Source of the DNA: an uncultured Oscillibacter sp.
Lineage (GTDB): Bacteria; Bacillota; Clostridia; Oscillospirales; Oscillospiraceae
DNA: 64,000 nucleotides
Reading direction: 5' to 3'
Assembly (NCBI GenBank): GCA_910576865.1
Contig: CAJTKE010000004.1
Location: 1-64,000, forward strand
In this document: positions 17,515 through 25,522 of the stretch, one piece after another
Layout of the letters: every line of letters starts with the position of its first letter
Position numbering within the stretch: the stretch's first letter is position 1
Notes under the pieces: model-generated
What the model saw: only the letters and a program-made list of their open reading frames with translations
Databases searched by the model: none
Told to the model about the DNA's origin: nothing
Made by a program: the position numbers and the translations under genes

Positions 17515-17544
17515 TATATAACAAGATTATAAAATCAGTTTCAA
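17515..17544 (-). promoter_or_regulatory. promoter for the GH18 gene
   Basis: TTGAAA, 18 bases and TATATA lie on the minus strand just upstream of the GH18 ribosome binding site, in an AT-rich stretch. Confidence 0.55.
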
Positions 17545-17627
17545 AATAGAACTTACCCCATTTTACCCTGTCATCCCGGGCGGGAGCAAGGAACAAATTC
17601 AGGAAGCTCTGCCAGAGGGCAAGAAGA

Positions 17628-17647
17628 GACGGCGCTTTCGCGCCGCC
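17628..17647 (-). terminator. probable terminator of the FAH-family gene
   Basis: An eight-pair GC-rich hairpin with one mismatch is followed, leftward, by TCTTCTT. It lies about 60 bases past the stop at 17710. Confidence 0.6.
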
Positions 17648-17709
17648 TCAAAGTGCCGAAAAAGGCGGAAGGCCGATTCAACGGGAAGGAAGAGAGTTTC
17701 GAGAGGGAA

Positions 17710-18549
17710 TCAGCGGACCGTGCTTTTCAGGGTCCCGATGCCCTGGATGGCGCACTCCGCCACGTCCCCGCTTTCCAGGAACCTGGGTGGGTTGAAGCCC
17801 ATGCCCACCCCCGCCGGGGTGCCGGTGGCGATGATGGTCCCCGGCAGCAGGGTCATCCCGGCGGAGAGCTCCGCGATGATCTCCGGGATGCCGTGGATGA
17901 GCAGGGAGGTGTTGGAGTGCTGGCGCTCCTCCCCGTTGACGGCGCAGGAGATGTCCAGGGCCGGGGGGAAAGGCGTCTCGTCCGCCGTGAGGATGCAGGG
18001 CCCCATGGGGGTGAAGCCGTCCAGGCTCTTGCCGAAGTACCACTGCTTGTGGCCGGTCTGGAGGTCCCGGGCGGAGACGTCGTTGAGGACGGTGTAGCCG
18101 AAGACGAAGTCCCCGGCCTCCTCCGGCCTCACGTTCCGGGCGGTCCTCCCGATGATGACCGCCAGCTCCGCCTCGTAGTCCAGCCGCTCCACCAGCCCCT
18201 CGTATCGGGGGATGACGCCGTCCGGGTCCCCGGCCCGGCTGACCCGCTTGGAGAAGTAGACCGCGGCGGGCCTGTCCTTGGTGAAGGCCTCCGCGTCGTA
18301 CTTCGCCGCCTCGGCCTCGTGGTCCCGGTAGTTCATGCCCAGGCAGATCACGTCCTGCCGGGGCCGGGGGATGGGGGCCAGGAGCTTCACGTTCTCCAGG
18401 GGGACGGCCTTGCCGGTGACGGCGAGGGCTGCCGGGGGAAGGGACTCGATCAGGGTGTTCATATCGGGATAGGGAAGGAAGACCACGCCCTTCTCCGTCA
18501 GCGCGCCCACGCGCTCCTCATTTTCATACAGGCAGGTGATCAGCTTCAT
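17710..18549 (-). CDS. fumarylacetoacetate hydrolase family protein
   Basis: The 279-residue protein has the FAH C-terminal fold: CLGMNYRDHEAEA, then YFSKRV, LDYEAELAVIIG with metal-binding acidic residues, and GYTVLNDVSARDLQ. Relatives hydrolyse or decarboxylate acylpyruvates and 2-oxo-diacids (for example 2-hydroxyhepta-2,4-diene-1,7-dioate isomerase or oxaloacetate decarboxylase). The substrate is not readable here. ATG 18549 is used because AAGGAGA is 8 bases away; the in-frame TTG at 18555 is too close. It is monocistronic, between its promoter and a hairpin terminator. Confidence 0.87.
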   Translation of the reverse strand: MKLITCLYENEERVGALTEKGVVFLPYPDMNTLIESLPPAALAVTGKAVPLENVKLLAPIPRPRQDVICLGMNYRDHEAEAAKYDAEAFTKDRPAAVYFSKRVSRAGDPDGVIPRYEGLVERLDYEAELAVIIGRTARNVRPEEAGDFVFGYTVLNDVSARDLQTGHKQWYFGKSLDGFTPMGPCILTADETPFPPALDISCAVNGEERQHSNTSLLIHGIPEIIAELSAGMTLLPGTIIATGTPAGVGMGFNPPRFLESGDVAECAIQGIGTLKSTVR

Positions 18550-18579
18550 ATGCAAGTCTCCTTTTCAAGCGTTTTCCAT

Positions 18580-18608
18580 ATCATAAAGCATAGGCCCCGA
18601 ATATGCAA
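18580..18608 (-). promoter_or_regulatory. promoter for the FAH-family gene
   Basis: TTGCAT, 17 bases and TATGAT lie on the minus strand about 30 bases upstream of the start codon at 18549. Confidence 0.7.
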
Positions 18609-18634
18609 GAGGCGGAGCGCTTCCGCTCCGCCTC
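18609..18634 (-). terminator. hairpin at the end of the ABC operon
   Basis: An 11-bp perfect stem with a 4-base loop lies ten bases after the ATPase stop. Its T tract is weak, so termination may be partial. Confidence 0.65.
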
Positions 18635-18643
18635 GAGTCCGTT

Positions 18644-19438
18644 TCACGACAGCAGCAGCTTGTCGTCCGCCTCGTCGCTTCCGCTGACCTTGTTGAACAG
18701 CTCCAGCAGCTGGGGCACCGTCAGCTTCTTTTTCTCCTCTCCGGAGACGTCGATGACGATTTTTCCGTCGTACATCATGATGAGCCGGTTCCCGTGCTGG
18801 ATGGCGTCTTTCATGTTGTGGGTGACCATCATGGTGGTCAGTTTGCTCTCCGCCACGATGCGGTCCGACAGCTCCAGCACCTTGGCCGCCGTCTTGGGGT
18901 CCAGGGCGGCGGTGTGCTCGTCCAGAAGCAGCAGCTTGGGCTTTTTCAGGGAGGCCATCAGCAGCGTCAGCGCCTGCCGCTGTCCGCCGGAGAGGAGGCC
19001 CACCTTGCTGGTCAGCCGGTCCTCCAGTCCCAGGTCCAGATTCTTCAGCATCTCCTGATACTGCTCCTTCTCCGCCTTGGTCACGCCCCAGCGGAGGCCG
19101 CGGCGCTCTCCCCGGCGGGCCGCCAGGGCCAGATTCTCCAGAATCTGCATGGTGGGCGCGGTGCCCAGCATGGGGTCCTGGAAGACCCGGCCGATATAGG
19201 GGGCCCGCTTGTAGTCCGGCAGGTGGGTCACGTCCACGCCGCCGATGGAGATGGACCCGCCGTCCACGGCCCAGGTCCCCGCCACGGCGTTGAGCATGGT
19301 GCTTTTTCCCGCGCCGTTTCCGCCGATGACGGTGCAGAAGTCCCCGTCGTTCAGCGTCAGGCTCACGCCCCGGAGGGCCTGCTTCTCGTTGACCGTTCCG
19401 GCGTTGAAGATTTTCCAGATGTCTTTGATCTCAAGCAT
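18644..19438 (-). CDS. ABC transporter ATP-binding protein (TrpXYZ-like system)
   Basis: The 264-residue ATPase has Walker A GGNGAGKS (about residues 39-46), signature LSGGQRQAL, Walker B LLLLDEHTAALDP and the switch His in VTHNM. It belongs with the LivF/LivG-like ATPases that accompany periplasmic-binding-type 'ABC transporter substrate-binding protein' (PF04392) systems. It is the last gene of the operon and overlaps the permease gene by 8 bases. The transported compound is probably an amino acid or other small molecule; the family includes a tryptophan transporter, but specificity cannot be read here. Confidence 0.88.
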   Translation of the reverse strand: MLEIKDIWKIFNAGTVNEKQALRGVSLTLNDGDFCTVIGGNGAGKSTMLNAVAGTWAVDGGSISIGGVDVTHLPDYKRAPYIGRVFQDPMLGTAPTMQILENLALAARRGERRGLRWGVTKAEKEQYQEMLKNLDLGLEDRLTSKVGLLSGGQRQALTLLMASLKKPKLLLLDEHTAALDPKTAAKVLELSDRIVAESKLTTMMVTHNMKDAIQHGNRLIMMYDGKIVIDVSGEEKKKLTVPQLLELFNKVSGSDEADDKLLLS

Positions 19439-20381
19439 GGCTGGCGCCTCCCGTCTTCACCTTGGCGTGGAAATACTTCCCCTTCCAGTAGGGCAGGGAG
19501 AGGAACACCGCCACCACCAGCGCGGAGAGGAGCTTCAGGTAGTTGGGGTTCAGGCCCATGGCCAGCACCGCCTGGATGACGATGTAATAGAGAATCGCGC
19601 CGATGGCCACCGCCAGCAGCTTCAGGGCGAAGTTGTGGAACAGCTTGCTGAAGAGCACCTGCCCGATGATGACCGCCGCCAGGCCGATGACGATGGCGCC
19701 CCGGCCCACGTTGATCTCGTTGGCCCCGTTGTACTGGCAGAGGAGCGCCCCGGAGAGGGACACCAGGCCGTTGGAGATCATCAGGCCCAGGACCTTGCAG
19801 AAGTCGGTGTTGATGCCCTGGGCCCGGGCCATACTGCCGTTGGAGCCGGTGGCCCGGAGGGCGCAGCCCAGTTCCGTGCCGAAGAAGCCGTACAGCAGGG
19901 CGATGAGGCCCACGGTGACGAGGCCCACCACCAGAATGGGGTGCCGCCAGAGGGGGAAGTCCCCCCGGATGGCCCCCTGGACGAAGCGCAGGGACACCAG
20001 CAGCTTGTCCAGCGTGTCCGCCTGGGTGACGTTGATGGCCACCGACGCCTTGAAATCCATGATGGCCATGTTGACGGAGTACAGCCCCAGCTGGGTCAGG
20101 ATGCCCGCCAGGATGGCGGGGATGCCGCACTGGGTGTTCAGAAGCCCCGTCACCAGACCCGCCAGCATGCCCGCCAGCGCGGCCGCCAGCATCGCGGCCC
20201 AGACGTTGACCCCGGCGGTGAAGAGCATGACGAACACGGCGCCGCCGGTGCAGAAGGAGCCGTCCACGGTCAGGTCGGCGATGTCCAGAATCTTGTAGGT
20301 CAGGTAGACGCCGATGGCCATGATGCCCCAGATGAGCCCCTGGGACACGGCCCCGGGCAGGGCGTTGAGGAAAGTCAACAT
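19431..20381 (-). CDS. ABC transporter permease (TrpXYZ-like system)
   Basis: The 316-residue protein has eight or nine hydrophobic segments and the branched-chain-type permease pattern (GIMAIGVYLTYKILDIADLTVDGSF, GCALRATGSNGSMARAQG). The EAA-like loop next to GINTDFCKVLG couples to the ATPase. The ATG at 20381 follows GAGAGG. It lies between the binding protein and ATPase genes and overlaps the latter. Confidence 0.88.
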   Translation of the reverse strand: MLTFLNALPGAVSQGLIWGIMAIGVYLTYKILDIADLTVDGSFCTGGAVFVMLFTAGVNVWAAMLAAALAGMLAGLVTGLLNTQCGIPAILAGILTQLGLYSVNMAIMDFKASVAINVTQADTLDKLLVSLRFVQGAIRGDFPLWRHPILVVGLVTVGLIALLYGFFGTELGCALRATGSNGSMARAQGINTDFCKVLGLMISNGLVSLSGALLCQYNGANEINVGRGAIVIGLAAVIIGQVLFSKLFHNFALKLLAVAIGAILYYIVIQAVLAMGLNPNYLKLLSALVVAVFLSLPYWKGKYFHAKVKTGGASHA

Positions 20382-20410
20382 GATGGAAACCTCTCTCTAT
20401 CGGGATGGGC

Positions 20411-21448
20411 TTACTGGGCGGCGATGGCCTCGTAGCCCTCGGGAGCGGTGAGGCCCAGAGCCTCGCAGATGGCGGGGTTGTATTTCTTGACGAACTGGGG
20501 CGCGTACTCGATGGCCATGGTGGCGACGTCGGCCTTGCCGGTCAGGATGTCCGCGGCCATTTCGCCGGTCTTGTAGCCGATGTCATAGTAGCTGATGGAG
20601 AGCGTCGCCACGCCGCAGCCGCCGCAGATGCCTTCCTCTCCGGCGAAGACGGGCTTCACGCCCCGGCAGATGTTGTCAATGATGCCCGCGTTGTTGGCGG
20701 CCGTGTTGTCCGTGGGGACATACAGGACGTCACAGGCGTCCACGGCGCTCTGGACCACGGAGGCCATGTCGTTGGTGTCGGAGAAGGGGAACTGGGTGCA
20801 GGTGTAGCCCATGTCCGTCAGGAACTTCTGGACATTGTCCACCTGATACTGGCTGTTGGGCTCGGCGGAGCAGAAGATCAGGCCCACGGTCTTGGCGTCG
20901 GGATACCACTCCTGGATCATCTGGGCCTGCTGGTCCAGGGGAGCCAGGTCGGAGGTGCCGGAGACGTTGCTGCCCACGGTGCCGGAGAAGTTCTCAATGC
21001 CCAGGGCCACGCCGTATTCGGTGATGGAGGTGCCCAGCACCGGGATGTCGGCGGTTGCGGAGGCGGCGGCCTGGAGGGGGGCGGTGGCGTTGGCCATGAT
21101 CAGGTCCACGCCGCCGGAGACAAAGCCGTTGATGATGGTGGCGCAGGTGGGGGTGTCTCCCGCCGCGTTCTGGGGATCCAGCTCCACCTGACCGGGGAGC
21201 AGGGCGTTGACGGCGTCGGTGAAGCCCTCGGTGGCGGCGTCCAGGGCCGGGTGGGGGGCCAGCTGGCAGATGCCGATCTTGTAGGTCTCGCCGGAGCTGC
21301 CGGAGTCCGCGGGAGCGGAGTCGGCGGGCTGCTGGGTCTCGGCGGGGGCGGAGCTGCCGGAGTCGGCGGGGGCGTCTCCGCCGCCGCAGGCGGCCAGGCT
21401 CAGGGCCATGGCCAGGGTCAGAACGAGTGCAAGCAGTTTCTTCTTCAT
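20411..21448 (-). CDS. ABC transporter substrate-binding lipoprotein (PF04392 family)
   Basis: The 345-residue lipoprotein starts MKKKLLALVLTLAMALSLAAC, with lipidated Cys21 and a Gly/Ser/Pro-rich linker to about residue 52. The remainder is a two-lobed periplasmic-binding fold of the TrpX/PF04392 type (IGICQLAPHPALDAATEGF, VLGTSITEYG, VYVPTDNT-like segment). ATG 21448 is preferred over an upstream in-frame start because it follows AAGGAG and begins the signal peptide. It is first in a three-gene operon behind a long structured leader. Confidence 0.88.
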   Translation of the reverse strand: MKKKLLALVLTLAMALSLAACGGGDAPADSGSSAPAETQQPADSAPADSGSSGETYKIGICQLAPHPALDAATEGFTDAVNALLPGQVELDPQNAAGDTPTCATIINGFVSGGVDLIMANATAPLQAAASATADIPVLGTSITEYGVALGIENFSGTVGSNVSGTSDLAPLDQQAQMIQEWYPDAKTVGLIFCSAEPNSQYQVDNVQKFLTDMGYTCTQFPFSDTNDMASVVQSAVDACDVLYVPTDNTAANNAGIIDNICRGVKPVFAGEEGICGGCGVATLSISYYDIGYKTGEMAADILTGKADVATMAIEYAPQFVKKYNPAICEALGLTAPEGYEAIAAQ

Positions 21449-21500
21449 GATGTCCAATCTCCTTGTTTCAAGTAGTGTGCGCAGGTTTGCCGGGTTCATT

Positions 21501-21534
21501 GAAAAAGCGGCCCGTCCGCAGACAGGACCGCTTT
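21501..21534 (-). terminator. leader terminator upstream of the ABC operon
   Basis: On the minus strand a stem (AAAGCGG with CCGCTTT, extended inside by TCC/GGA) is followed by five T, 53 bases before the start codon. Its apical loop (21518-21525) is complementary over 8 bases to 21563-21570 in the same leader. This looks like a transcription-attenuation element. Confidence 0.6.
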
Positions 21535-21697
21535 CTTCCAGGTAAGCGCCTGTTCAGCCGGACTGTCTGCTTCCACGCTCAAAACGGCCCGCGCAGCGGA
21601 CCTTGGTAAAGCGGAAACGGACGCCCCGGAGGGAGAAAGCGGATGTACACATGGGAACATCTCCTCTCGGATGGATGAACAGCCTTGACGCTTTTGT

Positions 21698-21726
21698 ACT
21701 ATACAGCTTTAAAGGGGTAAAGTCAA
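21698..21726 (-). promoter_or_regulatory. promoter for the ABC operon
   Basis: TTGACT, 17 bases and TATAGT lie on the minus strand. They would start a leader of about 240 bases before the binding-protein gene. A 73-codon open frame across the leader has no family resemblance and is not called. Confidence 0.8.
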
Positions 21727-21849
21727 TGGTCAATTTCAACAAAATCTTCTGCTTTTTCCCCCGCTCCCCCGTCAATAAGGGCGGGCGGTTCTTGCTGGGA
21801 AGAATCCGCCGCCTCAGAGAATGCCGCAGCCTTCGCCCGGATTCTCCCC

Positions 21850-21878
21850 TTGCCTGGAGGAGAAAAGCATGGTATACT
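21850..21878 (+). promoter_or_regulatory. promoter for smpB
   Basis: TTGCCT, 17 bases and TATACT lie 45 bases upstream of the smpB start. Confidence 0.75.
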
Positions 21879-21923
21879 AAGTCTGGACAAAACCGGGCAT
21901 GATTTCCAGGGAGGTGGCCGCGT

Positions 21924-22382
21924 ATGGAAAAAAAGGGCGTGAAGATCGCCGCCCAGAACCGGAAGGCCCACCACGACTACTACGTGGAGGAGAAATACGA
22001 GGCGGGCATCGAGCTGGCGGGGACGGAGGTCAAGTCCGTCCGGGCCGGAACGCTGAACCTGAAGGACTCCTACTGCTCCGTGAAGGAGGGGGAGCTCTTC
22101 GTCCACGGGATGCACATCTCCCCCTATGAGAAGGGGAACATCTTCAACAAGGACCCCGTCCGGCCCCGCCGCCTGCTGATGCACAAGCGGGAGATCCGGA
22201 AGCTCCACGCCCTGGTGAAGCAGGACGGCTACACCCTGGTCCCTCTGTCCGTGTACTTCAAGGACGCCCGGGTCAAGGTGGAGGTGGGCCTGTGCAAGGG
22301 CAAGAAGAACTATGACAAACGGGCCTCCGCCGCCCAGCGGGACGCCAAGCGGGAAATCGACCGGGCCATGAAGGTCCGATAA
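21924..22382 (+). CDS. smpB: SsrA-binding protein SmpB
   Basis: The 152-residue protein is a full-length SmpB: VKIAAQNRKAHHDYYVEEKYEAG-type start, then AGTEVKSVRAG, the LKDSYC and EKGNIFN segments, and the basic C-terminal tail (GKKNYDKRASAAQRDAKREI) that enters the empty mRNA channel. It delivers tmRNA to stalled ribosomes for trans-translation. The tmRNA gene itself lies 1.7 kb downstream. The ATG follows GGGAGG. Confidence 0.97.
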   Translation: MEKKGVKIAAQNRKAHHDYYVEEKYEAGIELAGTEVKSVRAGTLNLKDSYCSVKEGELFVHGMHISPYEKGNIFNKDPVRPRRLLMHKREIRKLHALVKQDGYTLVPLSVYFKDARVKVEVGLCKGKKNYDKRASAAQRDAKREIDRAMKVR

Positions 22383-22431
22383 GTTCATAAGATAGTTTAT
22401 GAAAGTATAGAATAGAAAGGAATGAACGGAT

Positions 22432-22959
22432 ATGTCTGCCAATCCCATCGCCACCATCCTCATGGAGGACGGCAAAAAAATGACCGCCGAGCTCTACCCC
22501 GGCAAGGCCCCCAACACGGTGAACAACTTCATCTCCCTGGCCAACAAGGGCTTTTACGACGGCCTGACCTTCCACCGGGTCATTCCCGGCTTCATGATCC
22601 AGGGCGGCTGCCCCGACGGCACCGGCATGGGGGGCCCGGGCTATGAGATCAAGGGAGAGTTCGCCTCCAACGGCTTCGCTCAGAACGACCTGAAGCACAC
22701 CACCGGCGTCCTCTCCATGGCCCGGACCATGATTCCGGACTCCGCCGGAAGCCAGTTCTTCGTCATGGTGGCCCCGGCGGGGCACCTGGACGGGGACTAC
22801 GCCGCCTTCGGGCAGGTCACCGAGGGTGTGGATGACGCCATCGCCATCTCCCGGGTCCCCCGGCGGATGTCGGACGACCGGCCCAAGACCCCGGTGGTGA
22901 TCCAATCCATCCGGGTGGACACGCAGGGCGTGGAGTATCCGGAACCCGAGACCCGCTGA
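22432..22959 (+). CDS. cyclophilin-type peptidyl-prolyl isomerase
   Basis: The 175-residue cytosolic cyclophilin catalyses proline cis-trans isomerisation. The conserved blocks are present: FHRVIPGFMIQGG with the catalytic Arg, VLSMAR, SAGSQFFVM, and GHLDGDYAAFGQVTEGVD. It has no signal peptide. It lies 49 bases after smpB and 29 before the SDR gene, so a shared transcript is likely. It starts at ATG after GAAAGGAA. Confidence 0.93.
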   Translation: MSANPIATILMEDGKKMTAELYPGKAPNTVNNFISLANKGFYDGLTFHRVIPGFMIQGGCPDGTGMGGPGYEIKGEFASNGFAQNDLKHTTGVLSMARTMIPDSAGSQFFVMVAPAGHLDGDYAAFGQVTEGVDDAIAISRVPRRMSDDRPKTPVVIQSIRVDTQGVEYPEPETR

Positions 22960-22988
22960 ACCCGAGACGGAGCGGAAAGGAGGAAGCC

Positions 22989-23747
22989 ATGAAAACCGCC
23001 ATCATCACCGGCGCGTCCTCCGGCCTGGGCCGGGAGCTGGCCCGCCAGATCGAGGACGTGTTCCCCGACATCGAGTGCTTTTGGCTGATCGCCCGCCGGG
23101 AGGATCGGCTGGAGAGTCTGGCCATCAGCCTCCCGGGGCGGCACACGGAGTGTCTGCCCCTGGACCTCTGCGACCCCATGAGCTTCGTGGCCCTGAAGGA
23201 CCGGCTGGCGGAGAAGAAGCCGGAGGTCTCCCTGCTGGTCAACTGCGCGGGCTGCGGCTGTCTTGGCCGGGTGGGGGAGATGGACACCGCCACCCAGACC
23301 CGGATGGTGGACCTGAACGTCCGGGCTCTGACCGCCGTGACCAATATTGTCCTGCCCTATATGCCTGAGGGGAGCCGCATTTTGAATGTGTCCTCCATCG
23401 CCTCCTTCTGCCCCAACCCCCGGATGACGGTCTACTCCTCCACCAAGGCCTACGTCTCCCACTTCACCGTGGGCTTGAACGAGGAGCTCCGCCGCCGGAA
23501 GGTCAGCGTCACGGCGGTGTGCCCCGGCCCCATGGACACGGAGTTCCTGCCCCTGGCGGGCATCACGGGCCGCTCCAGCACCTTCGAGTTCCTGCCCTAC
23601 TGCGACCAGGTCCGGGTGGCCGGCGGCGCCCTCCGGGCCGCCAAGGCGGGCCGCGTAATCTATACGCCCAAACTCCTGTATAAATTCTACCGCCTCCTGG
23701 CCAAACTGACCCCATCCCAGCTCCTGGTGAAGTTCGTCAAGACCTGA
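22989..23747 (+). CDS. short-chain dehydrogenase/reductase
   Basis: The 252-residue classical SDR has the NAD(P)-binding TGASSGLG motif at residues 8-15, a VNCAGCG segment, catalytic Ser in NVSSIAS and YSSTKAYV with Tyr and Lys. The PGPMDTEF loop follows. The hydrophobic C-terminus resembles SDRs acting on lipids or steroid-like ketones, but the substrate is unknown. AAAGGAGG precedes the ATG. The hairpin at 23758-23787 after the stop lacks a T run. Confidence 0.88.
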   Translation: MKTAIITGASSGLGRELARQIEDVFPDIECFWLIARREDRLESLAISLPGRHTECLPLDLCDPMSFVALKDRLAEKKPEVSLLVNCAGCGCLGRVGEMDTATQTRMVDLNVRALTAVTNIVLPYMPEGSRILNVSSIASFCPNPRMTVYSSTKAYVSHFTVGLNEELRRRKVSVTAVCPGPMDTEFLPLAGITGRSSTFEFLPYCDQVRVAGGALRAAKAGRVIYTPKLLYKFYRLLAKLTPSQLLVKFVKT

Positions 23748-23827
23748 CTGAAAAGGAGGAGCGGGGCCCCTGGATGGCCCCCGCTCCCAAATGTCACAAA
23801 ACCGTAACACACGCCAATTGGAAACCA

Positions 23828-23836
23828 TGCTATACT
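23828..23836 (+). promoter_or_regulatory. extended -10 element upstream of ssrA
   Basis: TGCTATACT has no good -35. It is the only -10-like element seen upstream of the tmRNA, but it lies about 225 bases before the mature 5' end, so a long processed precursor would be needed. Confidence 0.35.
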
Positions 23837-23930
23837 GAAACAGTGTCCATCTGCAAACACCCAAAGGACCAAGACCCCACGCAAGTCCTCCGCCCCACAG
23901 CGGCGAGCAAAGCGATGCGGCGTCCCACAG

Positions 23931-24044
23931 AAAATCCCGCCGGAATCCAGCGAAGCGAATCCGGCGGGAAGAGGAGGGGCAAAGGAGCGGAGTGCAGTTT
24001 TCGCCTACAGTCCGCAGACTGTTGGCGGAAACGAAACGGAGCGG
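23931..24044 (+). repeat. palindromic intergenic repeat, copy 1 (upstream of ssrA)
   Basis: The unit contains an interrupted palindrome (stem CCCGCCGGA/TCCGGCGGG around GAATCCAGCGAAGCGAAT), then AGTGCAGTTTTCG, a second inverted repeat (CAGTCCGCAGACTG) and GGAAACGAAACGGAGCGG. The same modules occur in the opposite orientation at 24444-24537, on the other side of the tmRNA. Bases 23748-23930 otherwise hold only a GC-rich hairpin. Confidence 0.8.
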
Positions 24045-24060
24045 ATTTCGCCCCGACGAC

Positions 24061-24425
24061 GGGGGTGTAAGGGTTTCGACGGGGGTATGGAGGCGGGACC
24101 AGCGGGCGGCGGCGCCTGACCGCCATAAAACGGGCAAATTATAAATCAAATAACAACAACACTGTTGCTGTTGCTGCCTGATTAAAGGCAGCCGTCCGAC
24201 CCGGAAGGACCGCGAGCCGGGAAGGGCGTCGTTCAGCGGTAAATGTGCGTACGGGGCGCTTCGGCCGTGCCACACATCAGAAGCTCACCTGAGATGACGG
24301 CGTGACGGCTTGCCGTCATCGAGGGGAACAGGGAGGATCAAGCCTCCCGCAATAACCGTCTGCGCCCGGAGAAAGTCCCGTCAAAGTGCTTTCGGACGCG
24401 GGTTCAACTCCCGCCACCTCCACCA
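24061..24425 (+). ncRNA. ssrA: transfer-messenger RNA (tmRNA)
   Basis: The 5' end GGGGGTGTAAGGGTTTCGAC pairs over seven bases with CACCTCC at 24415-24421, followed by the ACCA end; a T-arm (GGTTCAACTCCC) precedes it, forming the tRNA-like domain. The tag frame starts at GCA 24134 and reads ANYKSNNNNTVAVAA, stopping at TGA 24179-24181; the AVAA end marks tagged proteins for ClpXP-type proteases. Pseudoknot-like GC stems fill 24182-24350. It works with SmpB, encoded at 21924. Confidence 0.97.
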
Positions 24426-24443
24426 GCTCAGAAATTCCCACCG

Positions 24444-24537
24444 CCGCTCCGTTTCCGGCTTCGCCGAAAACTGCGCTATGGTGGGAATTTCTTCGCTTTC
24501 GGGCCGGATTCGCTGCGCTGGATTCCGGCCCGATTTT
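24444..24537 (-). repeat. palindromic intergenic repeat, copy 2 (downstream of ssrA)
   Basis: Read on the minus strand this copy aligns with 23931-24044: AAAATC, the 25-base interrupted palindrome (24 of 25 identical), a divergent spacer, AGCGCAGTTTTCG and GGAAACGGAGCGG. The copy is itself embedded in a 12-bp inverted repeat (24431-24442 with 24480-24491) close behind the tmRNA. Short open frames here, some ending WRWRELNPRPKAL, are translations of repeat plus tmRNA and are not genes. Confidence 0.8.
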
Positions 24538-24632
24538 GGAACGGATACATGGTCCGCATCTGGACATGGGACGAACACCTGTTGTTTCAAGGGCGGTTTT
24601 GCCGTGATGGTGTGGCTCTGATGTCAAAACGA

Positions 24633-24675
24633 ACAGCGGAGGTCAAGGTGTAAAAGCCTTGGCCTCCGCTGTTTC
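24633..24675 (+). terminator. probable terminator downstream of ssrA
   Basis: A 16-pair stem (24633-24648 with 24657-24672, one G-T pair) is followed by TTTC. It lies about 200 bases downstream of the mature tmRNA end. Confidence 0.65.
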
Positions 24676-24750
24676 ATGCTTGTTCGGTTGTGTCCTGTGC
24701 GTCCCGCCACTCCGCTGACTCCCGCCGGCCTTGTTCAAGAAGAAACCACG

Positions 24751-24776
24751 GAAGCCCTCCCGGCCGGGAGGGCTTC
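24751..24776. repeat. 26-bp perfect palindrome
   Basis: GAAGCCCTCCCGG is followed immediately by its exact complement. It lies between the tmRNA region and the first phage-type gene. No T run follows on either strand. It could mark the decayed left edge of the prophage remnant; nothing else is recognisable in 24676-24889. Confidence 0.6.
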
Positions 24777-24889
24777 ATGAAATATCATTGCGTTCCGCAG
24801 GTTCAAAAAATATGACTCTCTTTTCCGCGGAGTTTGCATGCGGACATGCAATCTTCCCGGCGGGCCGGGGCTTTAGTGGAGGTGAAGCG

Positions 24890-25522
24890 ATGTTTGAACT
24901 GTACGCGAAGAAGAATCAGCTGGCGGTGGGGCGGCGGGAGGCGGTGACCAGCGGGAGCGTGAACGTGTACCCGGTCCGGTTCCGGTTCTCGGAGGACTGG
25001 GCGGGGCTGGAGAAGACCGCCGTGTTCCGGGCGGGAGAGCGGTCTGTTTCGGTCCTGCTGGATGAAACCGGGGAAGTTGAGTGCGTTGTCCCCTGGGAGG
25101 TGCTGGCCGCGCCGGGGCTCCAGCTGGAGGCCGGGGTGTACGGGACCCGGGGCGGAGATGTGGTCCTGCCCACGGTCTGGGCGGACCTTGGCTACATCGA
25201 GACCGGCGCGGCTCCCGGGGAGGACGCCCGGCCCCCTACGCCGGGATTGTGGGAGCAGCAGCTGGCCCGGAAGGGGGACGGGCTGGGCTACACGGACCAG
25301 GGAGAGCTGGGGCTCTACGCCGGGAAGACGCTGCTGGGCTCCGTCCCGATTGCCGGCGGCGGGGGAGAGGGTGGGACCTCGGACCACCGTTTTCTCTCTC
25401 ACCGGGACGCGGAGAGGCAGCACCCCATGAGCGCCATCGACGGGCTGGAAGAGGAAATCCGGCGCATCCCGCCCCCGGCGGAACCTTTGAGTAATTTGGA
25501 ATTGGAGGAGCTTTTGAAATGA
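24890..25522 (+). CDS. phage tail/baseplate-associated protein
   Basis: The 210-residue protein begins MFELYAKKNQLAVG and has a beta-rich N-terminal half (SVNVYPVRFRFSEDWAGLEKTAVFRAG) like the receptor-binding or baseplate upper proteins seen just before tail-fibre genes in Clostridia prophages. The C-terminal half has a SDHRFLSHRDAERQHPMSAI segment common in phage fibre proteins. ATG 24890 follows GGAGG; the longer open frame upstream lacks a ribosome site. It overlaps the next gene by 4 bases. Family placement rests on pattern memory and context. Confidence 0.6.
   Translation: MFELYAKKNQLAVGRREAVTSGSVNVYPVRFRFSEDWAGLEKTAVFRAGERSVSVLLDETGEVECVVPWEVLAAPGLQLEAGVYGTRGGDVVLPTVWADLGYIETGAAPGEDARPPTPGLWEQQLARKGDGLGYTDQGELGLYAGKTLLGSVPIAGGGGEGGTSDHRFLSHRDAERQHPMSAIDGLEEEIRRIPPPAEPLSNLELEELLK

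Noticed and set aside
21449..21690. T-box riboswitch upstream of the ABC operon
   Set aside because: No AGGGTGGNACCGCG-type box or UGGN bulge could be found, although the leader ends in a terminator.
21554..21775. A 73-codon leftward frame in the ABC leader
   Set aside because: It runs across the promoter and leader, lacks a ribosome site and resembles nothing.
24316..24627. Open frames overlapping the tmRNA 3' end, ending in WRWRELNPRPKAL-like sequence
   Set aside because: They are translations of the tRNA-like end and the palindromic repeat; no ribosome site and no codon bias. Such frames are common false calls beside tRNA/tmRNA ends.
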